Below, piece by piece: positions 50,301-62,300 of a DNA stretch of 64,000 nucleotides. Position numbers and translations under genes: made by a program. Every line of letters begins with the position of its first letter. Within the stretch, counting starts at the first letter, position 1. The DNA comes from Enoplolaimus lenunculus (lineage: Eukaryota; Nematoda; Enoplea; Enoplida; Thoracostomopsidae): positions 1 through 64,000 of the forward strand of contig JASANG010001040.1 of NCBI GenBank assembly GCA_030248215.1. The letters are read 5' to 3'. The notes under the pieces were generated by a model, which was given only the letters and a program-made list of their open reading frames with translations, was not told the origin of the DNA and did no database searches.

Positions 50301-53300
50301 AGATTATAAAATATCCATTTGCCAGTTGTCCTACACCGAGCTTGTACAGCTAAAACGCATCCCAAATTCTACACTTGTGAATACAATTTAAACAATTATA
50401 AACAATGATTACAATCTATGCTCTTATGAAGATCAAACTTATTCCACTGCGTGCAGTCGCAATTCGTTGCGCAACCTCAAGTACCCGGAGTCGTTAGAAA
50501 GCGGGCCAAGGTAAAAATCAAAACAAAAATTTAGAATTGTACGAAATTTTTCATTTTTAGCTGAAGTCCGCCTTCACTGGCAATTTCGAAGCTTAGAGGG
50601 GGCACAAATCCACCTAACTTTAATTTATATATCATTTAAACCACGGAAAATTTATCGACTGGGGAGACTGAACCAGACGAATTTAGTAGAGTGGGATAGT
50701 TTCGCTAAGTGATGGACGTGCTTCACTAGAGAAACGCCAAGCGCAGTCGCAATACCAAATATAAAACAGCTATGCATTCAAAATAAAAAACATACCAAAA
50801 TAGTTGCACTTGGATGTGTCACAACGCGAACAATATCTTCAAGCGTAAGCAAATTAGCAGCTTTCAATTCAGTGTCACCATTTTTCCCGTCCGTACACAA
50901 CTGTAGTAATTGTATCAGTGTCAAATGGTACGCCAGCAAATGAGTATCATCATCTGGTTCCGGTTCCGGTCCTTCCATTAGTTCCACAAGCTGCTGGAAT
51001 GTTGCATTATCGTTGTACAACACCATTACATCTTCTCCAGCGCTACATAGTTCTTCCATTACCTAAAATTTCTTTTTCTAACTGTTCAAAAACCATTAAT
51101 TTTTTGCGGAAAAATAAAACGCTGTCACAAAACAAGCTTTACATAATCTTGCACAAACCAAAACTGCAACGCTAATGTTGTAATATTTATTTAAAAATTA
51201 CTTCCAATTGTTGATATTTGTATATCAAAACTTTTACCTGGAATCACTCTGGTAGGATAGAGGCAGAGTGGGATGTAAACTTATAGCAAAAATAACGGAA
51301 CGGATAGTGTTCCAAATAACGAAACAGGAAACGGATATTGAAGTATGAAAGTGCCAAAAATGTTTTGCAAACACAATTGAGGCGTGCAAATATTCACCAC
51401 GTTTATAAAAATTTATATAAAAAATGGCGAATGCATCGAAATTTTTAAGATGTTGGATGAATTTCGTAATTTTTCTTTGACTTCGAACAATTGCAGTATA
51501 TCTATAATTTAAAATTGCGAGTTATATACCTGATTTATAACTAATTTAAGCGTAACAATAACAGCATTTCGGTTATTTCTATAACGGAAAAGGAAACAAG
51601 CACAGATTTTTACCGGAAACGAGTATCCGGCTACATCCTACAAAAGAGTTCCAAAAGTATAATTTAACTTCCAAAAACTCAATATCCATACAAAAATAAA
51701 GTTTATCTCACTTACTAATTATTTCACCTCCAAAAAATTAATATTATTACCTTGCTTTGCGTAGATGCGATTGCCGCCGAATCAGTTTTGACAATGGTTT
51801 TCAAAAATCTCAGATAAACTGCGTTATGATCGCCAGATTCCTCAAGACAGTTGAAAATGTGTTGAATTAAACTGTACTGCACACCACTGCACAACTCGCG
51901 ATTTTCTCGAAATATTGAACACAACGTCTCAACATCCTATTAAAATCAAGAATTTTGAAAGTTAGAATATCATAGGTAGATAAGTATCAATAAGAGACGT
52001 CGAAGTGTTTAGACAATTTGTCCGTTACACAGTCTCCGTAATATGATTCTGCCGACTTCGAAATTCGAATATCACTAACACTGTAATGGTTTTCAGTAAG
52101 AAAAGCCAGTGTCAACAAAAGGTTCATGCAAACCAAACCAAATAGCAAAATCTTTGTAACAGTAATATATGGTATTGGTAGTTGAGCGAATAAATTATCT
52201 AAACTACCATTGGCTTTTCAAAAGCAAGTAACGCAGAAAAATTTACCGGTACTCTTCACAAATAAAAACGCAGCTACAACATAATACATTCTTTAACAAT
52301 AATTCAATTGAAAGACATATGAGTTCAAGACGTAAATTACATAGGTAATTACCACTCCGAGAATGTGTATTAGAGAACGAGAGAGCAAACACAAACCTGG
52401 GGAGAATCAATTTTCAAGGCACCATTTTGATTACCACATGAGCCATACTGGACTTGGTTGTGCAAAATTTGTTGATTTTCGTTGTTGTCAAGACAAAAAT
52501 TGCGCAAGAATTTATGCGAAATTTCAATCAAATTGGCCATTTCCTTGGTCATTTCCGACATCGGAATGCACAAAAATTCCAAAATACACTCGTGCACACA
52601 CATATTTCGTAACAATTGTTGGTTTCGTTTATGTGATCGCAAACCCGTTTCGTCAACGCATAAATTTTGAAGACGCTTCAAAATTGTCTAAAAATTAAAA
52701 TACTGCGACATTTTAATTTTTCGAAATGAGAATCATAGCTTTGTCGTTTTGAAATTGCCATATTGTTCAATAACGGTCCATGACAAGTATGTGCTTACAT
52801 ACTAAACCTATGCCTAAACATGTATAAACAAACAGCCTAGGAGGAAAACGTGGAAATTGAGAGACCCGGCGACAGCGAAGGTATTTAAAAAGAAGGTCAG
52901 CGCAATTGTTGTGAGAAGCACAAGAGTTGTGTCTTGACATCAGCTGATGAAGTCTGTGGCTGGTCGAAAGTAAACCGAGTGTTCGGCGAAACGTGGTGGT
53001 GGAACGCGGATGTCAGGGCAGCCTCGGATGCGAAGAAGCTGAAATTCAGAGAGTGGAAGAAGGAGTAGACAGTTGAGGCACGTCTAGATTATGTGAACGA
53101 TAAAAAGGACATGAAGAAGGCTGTTGCGTTGGCGATGAAGGAAGCATCGGAGAGGTTGACTGAGGAGGTAGGACTGGACAGGAGCTCGAGCAGTATGTTT
53201 AGGCTTCGAAACGGCAGTCAGGGATAGTAAAGATTTAGGAAAGTTGTGCTTGGATGAAAAGAAAAGGGTTTAGGTGTAGAGAGTACATGGAAAAGATCAT

Positions 53301-56300
53301 GAATGAGGAAAATGCATGGGATCATTGTGCGAAGGTGGAAATGACTCAAGGTCCAGTCAGTATAGTGACGGCAGATGAGGTGAGGAGAGCGGTGAAGTTT
53401 ATGAAAGTGGGAAAGGCGCCAGGAGAGCGGTGAAGTTTATGAAAGTGGGAAAGGCGCCAGGAGTATCTGGTGTCGGAGACGATGAAAGACGGAGTTGAAA
53501 GAGTGCAGGGTTTCGTGTACCTTGGGGACAGGCTGAATGCTGGTGGTGGTTGCTTTAATGCAGTGACAGCGAGAGTGAGGATTGGTTGGATGAAGTTCCG
53601 CGACCTGAGCAGTGTGTTGTGTGGCAAGAGGTGGTCTCTGAAGATGAAAGGAAGGTTATATCAGTCCTGTGTTCGGTCAGCGATGGTGTATGGACGCGAG
53701 ACTTGGGTACTGAGGAAGGAAGAAGAAGGTACTCTGCGGCGTGCAGAGAGAGCGATGGTGAGGATCATGTGTGGGGTGAAGCTTCTGGATAGGCTGAGCA
53801 GCGCTGATCTGACAGAAAGGCTGGAGATGAAGGACGACATTGTGACCGTTGTGAAAAGGTCCAGGTTGAGGTGGTTTGGGCATGTTCTGAGAAAGGATGA
53901 GAGTTGCGGAATTAGGCAGGCGCTTGGTTTTGAGGTGAAGGAGGTGATGCCGAGAGGAAGGCCGAACTCAAGTCGGAGAGAGCAGGTAGAGAAGGACTGT
54001 GCTAAAGCAGGACTGCAGATCGACTTTGTCGGTGATCGGAAAGTGTGGAGGAGGGACGTGCATGAGTTTCGGAATGGCCTATTCGATTGTTGATCAGTGT
54101 TGTCTTGTGTCATTCGGGAAACGCCAACCCTCGGTGCCGGAAAAAACGGCGTCATATGGCTTGTTGTTGTAATAAGTAGGTGGCTGAATTGGCAAGCGAA
54201 TCCAGCGTCAAATTTTACACACTAAAATCTTTTTCGGAATTACAGGGTTTTAGATTGGTCAAAACAGACGACAAAATCGGGGCTTTCAGGCCATTTAAAG
54301 CGGTCTTAAAAGTTTTGGACTAGCCAAACCGAAAATGAGGTTTTCATACCATTTTGAGGTTATTTGGTTATTTCAGATTCGAACACCCAGTTTATACCTC
54401 AGCCCGTATTTTACCTCAGCAAATTCGTAAGGCTTTTCCATACTCTCAGACAACAAATCGGTAACTCCAGACTCTCCAGGTGTGAAAGTGAACATATCTG
54501 GTGTGATTGGACAAACATGATTGGTTGAATAGCTGTCTGGAGGCGGCAATTGGCTTGGTCCACCGGAAGGTGTATCACTGCGACTGCCACTACCGCTGCT
54601 TCCAGTGTGATGTGGAGATTTGTCAGTTTCATAACTTTGTTGGGCCTTCAAATTTGAATCTCGCGCAATCCACAGTTCAGACTTCTCGACTAAATTTTTC
54701 AATACAAGCAAATCTTTTCGCACTTGATGATAGTTTTTAACATCGTCCTGTAATACAGAATATTATGTAATTTTGATGACACGAACTTACCCGCTTTGTG
54801 CGAGCTACTTAAATCATAAAACAAAAACTCATTTACGAAACCAATAAATTATTACATTAATGTGTAAATTTATCAATCTTTAACGCAATTTGAGTTATTT
54901 GAGTGAAACTGGTGAATTAACTGCATTCCAATAACACTTCAAAAACTGCAATTTAATTTTTTAAGTTAAAAACAGAAAATGTGTACTTGGTTCTCTCCGG
55001 GCGATGGTCGGTGCTCAGCCTGCCAAGTCCCCCTCACTTTTGGTTGCCTCCAGGTTGAATCCCCTTTTTTCAGAGTGGGGTCATGGTATAAACTTGCAGT
55101 AATGTAAATCTTAAAAATTTTGTATAACGAGGAGAAAACATAGCGTATAGCGCGAATGCACCGATTCTGAAAACGATCTATTACCCAAAAATATGGTTGA
55201 GAGATCTAAAAAGTGAATATTGCATAACGAAAGTGAGAACAACAGTATAAAATGTATAAAACCATCCTCTGGTTGTACCTGAGGGGATTACCCCCCCCCT
55301 CCGGCAGTCTCAAATGACTAATTTTTTACAAGTTCATCCTGGAAAAGCCCTCTCCCCACAAAAGCAGGATGAATGAGAGAATAGTATTGTACCCAAAACA
55401 GTGGGAATCCTGAAACCTTTCCGTGGCCTAATCGACTTATAGTCTTGTGAATAATTCAAAATGCGAAATGTAAGACATGCTCCAATCTCAGATTACGTCA
55501 ATTCAAGCTTTTCGTTTACCAAATACTACCTAGGACTCGAGACTCGACTCACTTGAGAAACCACAAGCTGGACTTGTTTGAACGCAGTGGTAAGTTCTTG
55601 AACTTGCGAAAAATGTCGAAACAACAGTTGTAGCCCGCCCGAAATCAGTGGTCCATAATCGTGCATTACCAAAAACAACATGACCCGCAAAAACTGGCGA
55701 CCTTCTTGTCCATCGAGATCGAGCTTAACGGCTGAATTCGTTTCTGAAATTATCAACTCGTCAACCATATTAACGACTTCACCGACGCTAATTTCGCGTG
55801 CAATGTCAGCACCCAAGACACTCTGATCAGAAGAAAGGTCACTATTGCTGCCAACAATATCTTCAGCAGAAGGTACAATAGCCGAGTCTGACACTACGCC
55901 AACTGAACAACTATGGTCAGCGCTCACACACTTCACGGCTGAAGTCGTACTTTCACCATCTACCTTCGGTGCTGAAAAGGACGATCGAGTCAACGTGAGT
56001 GACGGCAACCCAGCAGACATTGGCCGTTTCTTCTCTGTAACACAAACATCGCTGTCATCCGCTGCGCGACAAGACGTTTGCTTATTCTGGTTAAATAAAT
56101 CACACGCGTCTTGTTCGCGTTCTTCGTTAACCGACGAGCATCGTTTCCGCAGTGACGGCTTTCCCAGTGCAGCAGAACCACCAAGTGGAGCCTTACGAAA
56201 CAGCCAATCTTTCCAATCGCCAATCTTCTTTTGCGCTAATTTCGTTTTGACCATCGTTGTCGTAGTTGCTGTCGTTTGAGAAGACCATTCTGGCATCGAT

Positions 56301-59300
56301 TCGTCAAAGTCTTGAAAATCACCATCCATAGACAGCGCCCCTCGCTGTGCCCATCCACCCGCTGAATCGCTTGTAGTACGTTTAGAAAGCCAACCTTCAG
56401 ACTTTGCGTCTCGTCCGTTAACAATATACCGCTGTCGAAACCGCTTCTTGAACAACGACAACAGACAAGTGGTCCGGTAATCCAGCCGAACATTGAGCAC
56501 AAACTGAAAAATTTCAATCATCGCCAATTTTGTGTTTAAAATGGTTAATTCGGTGTCTGTCAAAGCTTGTCCACTGTTCAGGCCCCACGCCAGGGCAGGT
56601 GCCACCTGAGAAACAATTCCGACAAACCGGTCCGCAGGACTGATCGTTTCTTGCCTTGGAGGACACGTCGAAAACCCAGCACCGCTTGAATCAGTTGACA
56701 CTTGATACTGTGGCGCTTTACGAATAACTCGTTCTTGGATGACCGAAGTTGCTCTTCGAAATCCCGACGAAAACTTGCTTGGCGATGCGATGTGTGGTCG
56801 CTGCATTACGTCAAGGATATCAAGTAGATCTCGGGTTAACGGAATTAAATCTGTAATCGAATAGAAACCAAAATTCACCAGTGATTGAGCAAGCATTACA
56901 ACGTGATACGTCAGCTGATTTTTGACAGTATCGCTAAATCCTGTCGATTTCATTGATCGGAGATATGTTTCGACAAAATCAATTACACCGGCAAATTTAA
57001 CTCTGCCCATCGAGCGACCCTGCGATCCAGCCAAATATGATCGATCCTGAGCTTCGTACGTTGCAACCGAAAAATGCTCCGGTATTTCGTTCCATAGACG
57101 AGCGTAACGCAACGGAGTCATCTAGAAAACGTAAGTAACGTATAAAGTTCGAAATTCAAGCCAGATCAACATGTCGCAAACAAACTTTTAAGAAGAACTT
57201 GTGACTTACCAATACTTTTCGGACTGTCTGCCAATAAGTTGAGTGTTATGTAATTTTTGCGATATATGATAATTTGGAATGCACAACTGGCTAGATCTTA
57301 GAGAACCATGTGCATGACAGTCTAAAATAATGTGAACTGGAGTTTCTCCTGACGTGTTGCTCTTTGGACATTGACAACGATTTGTTTCACCAACGGTGCA
57401 AAAAAAATTGCGGCGACAATAGCCAGTGAAAAGTTGTGTTAGAAGATAAATTCTTGCTTTCTACTTACCTGTTCTTGTGGATCACGATCAACGTGTAAAT
57501 GAAGCAACAATCGCGTAAATGAAGCGCGTAATTGATACGGCAACGACTTATCTGCCATGCAGCGCAAAATCAAACTGACATTATACTGCAGCGCGACTGT
57601 GCTATAAATCGCCTTGTACTGGCGTCCAAGACACATCTGCGAAAATAAGTCGAGCATGTGCTGATAGTATTCGAGCATTTCAATATCATCAAGGTCGTCG
57701 GAGCCAGCCAGATTATGCAAATCCTGTAAAACCCATACAAAAGACTTGAAAATACGGCAAGCTCGGTTTTCTGAAACTCGCACTCTCAAGATGCAGTACG
57801 ATCGAAATTCTAAGGTTTAAAACAATATTATCTTCAACAACTTAGGCTTTTCCGTTTTACAAGCTGTGATTACAATGATATCCTATTAATTTAATTGCCC
57901 CTTTGTGTATCTTTTGATAGATTAGAAATACAATCGTTAAATCAGCTCGCCCCTGTATACGCGAAACCGGCCGTTTTTTTCCGTGAGACTGCAATAGAAT
58001 AAGCTTAAGCTTCAAGCTAATTTTTGCGTAAGTTGGGGCTAGGGTTAGTTATAGGATTATCCCTAAGCGCAGGCTTAAGATTAGCAATATGCATATATAT
58101 ACACAGTTACGGCCCTTACGTATACATGGGTCAATCAGCTCAAGACAAAACTGTATATCACTTACCTTAACAATCACACAGTCGTCTCGGTGCCATGACA
58201 ACAATATCTTTCCTTTTGACTTGTCATTTTTACTCCCGTCATAGTTAGCATTTTCATCAATAGCCGGCACCCAGCTGGTTTCGATTAAAATTGACGAATT
58301 TTCTGACGACAGAACACTGTCACATATTAGCTCTTGAATTTCGCCAATTGCTTCACCTACAAATATAAACGACACATTAAAACTATAAATGCAAGTTACT
58401 CAAACAACCTTTTGCCATAAATTAATAAAGGTTCAGATTGACTCAAATATAATCACAGTTTTAGACAAATAGCATGAAACTTCGCAATACCGCTAAACCT
58501 TAATTTATTTCAAAAATATTTTCTTTTGGCTAAGCTAAAACTTTTTATGGATCTTACTTGAAACTAATAAGCTGCCGAATATTAGAGATCTGCAAATAAT
58601 TATTTGTAACACTGTGTTACACATTTCATGCGCCATTTGGAGATAGACACCGCCATTCGTTTCACTGGACGGTCCACACAATCACCAGGTTTCCTTTGCA
58701 GTTAATGAACTACAATTTTAAACGTACCTTTGGAAACGCACAAGTTAGACAAATAGTCCAAAAATCTACTTTTCCGGTGCAACTTGACCAACTGAACGAA
58801 AGCATTAATATTATCCATTTTAATATATTTCCGAAGTAACTCAGGATTTCCGTTCATTAGTGTCGTGACGGTGTCTTCAGCTCTTATACCAAGCCCAATC
58901 TGGGCTTGCAACGAGCCAAAATGTTCCGCAATATGAGTCTTAAATACATAAATACAAGGTTACTTGTACAGCCGTTAGAAAGATTATTTATAATGAAGTG
59001 TACGACGAGGGCCGCACTGTAATCTACAACTAGCAATACAATTATATAGACAAAATGAAACCAACCTACATAATCAGGTAAATCAATTTTCCGTTCAAAC
59101 CTTAACTTTCCTAGCACCGCAAAATAAAACATAGCCGCATCCCAGTATTGCAAGCGGATTTATACACCTGATTTTTACGATAGTCCTGTTGCGCGAGTTT
59201 GAGCAGAGATTGTCCCAAACAAAAAACGCTTTTCCACGATTCTGAATTCTTTGAGTCTTCAATTGACCAGGATGAATTATGATCAGCAGACCATCGAAGC

Positions 59301-62300
59301 ATTTTGAGAACAGCCTAAAACAGTATTGACAAATTCCTGCGACTGTGCTCCTTTGAGGAGGCAGTCTCTGGACACAAGGACTACTATCCCAACTAGTCTA
59401 TTCTTTATTCGCGATATTGTCTACGATACGAAACCTATAAAACTTTTCGTTTCTATGATAATTCAGAAAAACTCTTATAACTACCTAAGACACCAATTTG
59501 CATTCAAACTCTAACACCATTGTCAATATATTCGTTCGATACCGATTGAGACACATAGTATAAAACAATGCAAAAATTATAGCAGTAATGCTACTCACAT
59601 CAATCAAACTTTGTTCGCGCAACAATTTTTGCCGATTCCTGCTCGGATGTGGAACACTAATAGTCATCGGGTCTTCGTACCCAGGTACACCTGCTGGGCG
59701 ACCGGCAAGAAAAAATATCAAATCACGTAGCAAAATTCTGATGGCATTGCGTTCACGAGCGGTAATTTGAGCCCAGCTTGTTTTCAACTTACGGACAAAG
59801 GCATTCAGCGATTTACTACCATCATTTGCAAAGTCTGCAACAAAAACACATCACCGTTACGTAAAACACATTACGTATTGCATTAGGGTAAGTCAAACAA
59901 TTACCCATGTTTAACAAACACAAATACGCAAAAAATAGCATAAGGTATTATATATTTTAAGGCTCACAAATATTCAATGTTGGGGCCTCGAGGAAGTACT
60001 TAAACCGGGATGTGGAAATCGAGATTGAGGGAGGCTTTCCCCGAATGGGGTCTCAGCTCCCCCAAGTAATCTAAAAGTAATTGAAAAACCCACAGTTTTT
60101 TCATAACATTCATTCAAATTTACAAAACTGCCAAAAACATACTTCGACTTTTAAAAAACCATGAACGTACCCAAATCTCTAACTTCATCTCTTGATACTG
60201 GCATGATTGAAAACGCCTCTCGATCTTCGCGCAATGCAGCACATCCAACCTTTGATCGGATTGCAGTACCACGACCTCTTTCAGAGTCGATAAAAATCGT
60301 TGTACTGTGAACCCATGTACCTAAAACACAGTAAATGCATTTTTCACAAACTTAACACCTAAGTAGAAAAGACAAACGTCAAAATGCAACTAATACTAGC
60401 GCAGTATCTACGAGTTACAGCTAGATTATGAGACCGTAAAACATCCATGTTTGGAAGGAATACGTTTTTTACTTGAAACCTGGTGTTTAGTTGAAACTTT
60501 AAGTGAAATTATAACCAAAATATATTTGCTGATAATGAAAAACAGCAGCAAACAACTTACAAGTTAAGGCTGAAACAAAAATTAGCTGTTATACACCATG
60601 CCTGATCCTAAGCGAGCGAGGAGACCTAAACAAAAGAAGTCCGAATATACACTAAGCGTGAGCCCAAGCCAATGACGGGAAGTGAACAAAAACCCGAAAA
60701 ATCAGTCATTAAGTAATGTCTCTAAACGTTACGGCTTCTTACCAACCTGTAAAAACATGCTTTATCCGGGCGTAAGCCTTCCTCGGAACTGGTTCGTCCG
60801 GTTGTGAAACCGTTGTTGCGCACAATTCAAAAAGCGTCGCAGGTTCGTTATGAGAATATGGTACAGCTACCAAATGGTACACGCGGTTAAGCGGTCCACC
60901 CCTGCAACATAAAATTCATCTGTGCTTCGCTGTTACATTTTATTTTTACAAGCACTAATTTTAATAAGCAATTAACTACATCTAAATTAAACACTACCCG
61001 CAATTGCTCGAAATACCATACATTCATATAGTTGTGACCCTCAAAAACTGTATTCGCAATTTCACACAGTGGCAAACCTTAAGCGATCTCTAGTGGCATC
61101 TGCAGTAGTGTCGTTATCGATTTCCGCAGCCAAGTACATATCGGAAGCGAGGTGTTTGAATCGAAACATATCGTTCCATCTGCCAGGAGCCCCTTTACAG
61201 GGATCATGTTGAACAACTTCAACTTCCCATAACGCTTTCGGGTTCAATGCGGCCAACACGTCTTCTCTAAATTAAAACCATAATTCTGACTAGTTTTCAA
61301 TCATACTTCAGCAACAAATACGTAGTTTACAAACACAAAAATCAAGAAACAAAGCGTTTCAGCTAATGCAAGAGTTTGTGGTCATAACGTATTCCACAAT
61401 ACAAAGAAGATAATTAAGCGTTGCTAAAATTACTTCTGTAATTTCATGCCATGCAGTTTAAATCAGTTTACAACAAAGATTAAGGTGTATGTATGTATGT
61501 ATAGTATAACAGCGCTAGACTTGTGACCTCAAGTGAACCAATTTTAGACCCATTTCCTTTACAGAACAAAAAAGCTTTATTTCAACCTACCGTTTTGTTG
61601 ATCTCAAATACACAGTTGGGCGACCACAATATTCTTCGAGCGTCAAAAATTTTTCCTGTTCAGTGTGAAACAATCGCACAACATCGCCACTTTTTAGATT
61701 TGCTTCTTCGTGAAAGTCCACACATTCCATAAACAGTACAATTTTCCAGCATGTATTTTTCATGCTATTCAAACAATTAACTTCCTAAATTACAAACACA
61801 AAAGAGGTCATTTATTAACAATTATAAAAGAGTAAGTACGTGCTTTAACTACTTTTACCATGTTTGAACTAAAAGAACAGAAATTATACAAAACAAAAAT
61901 GATAAGTAATACACTATACCAAAAAATACTTGGTTTCTCAACGAATCCAGACCATAACAAAACTAAAATTCCCCAATTTCTTTATCACAATAAATAACTA
62001 ACCCTGTGCTCAGGCATGTCCTGGATGCTGTCGAAGCTAACATGAAGCTGGTTTTTAGCACCGGACGCAACACGTGATGTGACTAAGGCAGGTACCAAAC
62101 TTATCTGCGTTTACACAAGTAATTATATGAACCAAAAATACATATATCAAACAAACAGAATGTTAGCTAGTAAGTGATGATGGCGATCCTAGTTAAAAAT
62201 TACTAAGATTGGTTATATTGTTTAAACTCATTATGTTAGCCCATTACAAAGCGAAGGATTTGACTTACTCTTATAAAGTGACAAAAATTGTAATTAAAAT

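Noticed and set aside
53661-54155. 164-residue minus-strand ORF
   Set aside because: Antisense of the retrotransposon RT C-terminus; composition follows the complement of the coding strand.
55845-56279. 144-residue plus-strand ORF
   Set aside because: Shadow of the large IP3 receptor exon on the other strand.
59054-59110. Possible extra IP3 receptor exon encoding [11 protein letters not shown]
   Set aside because: In the phase required it opens with a stop codon, and exons 59168-59314 and 58728-58938 already join in frame with family-like sequence.
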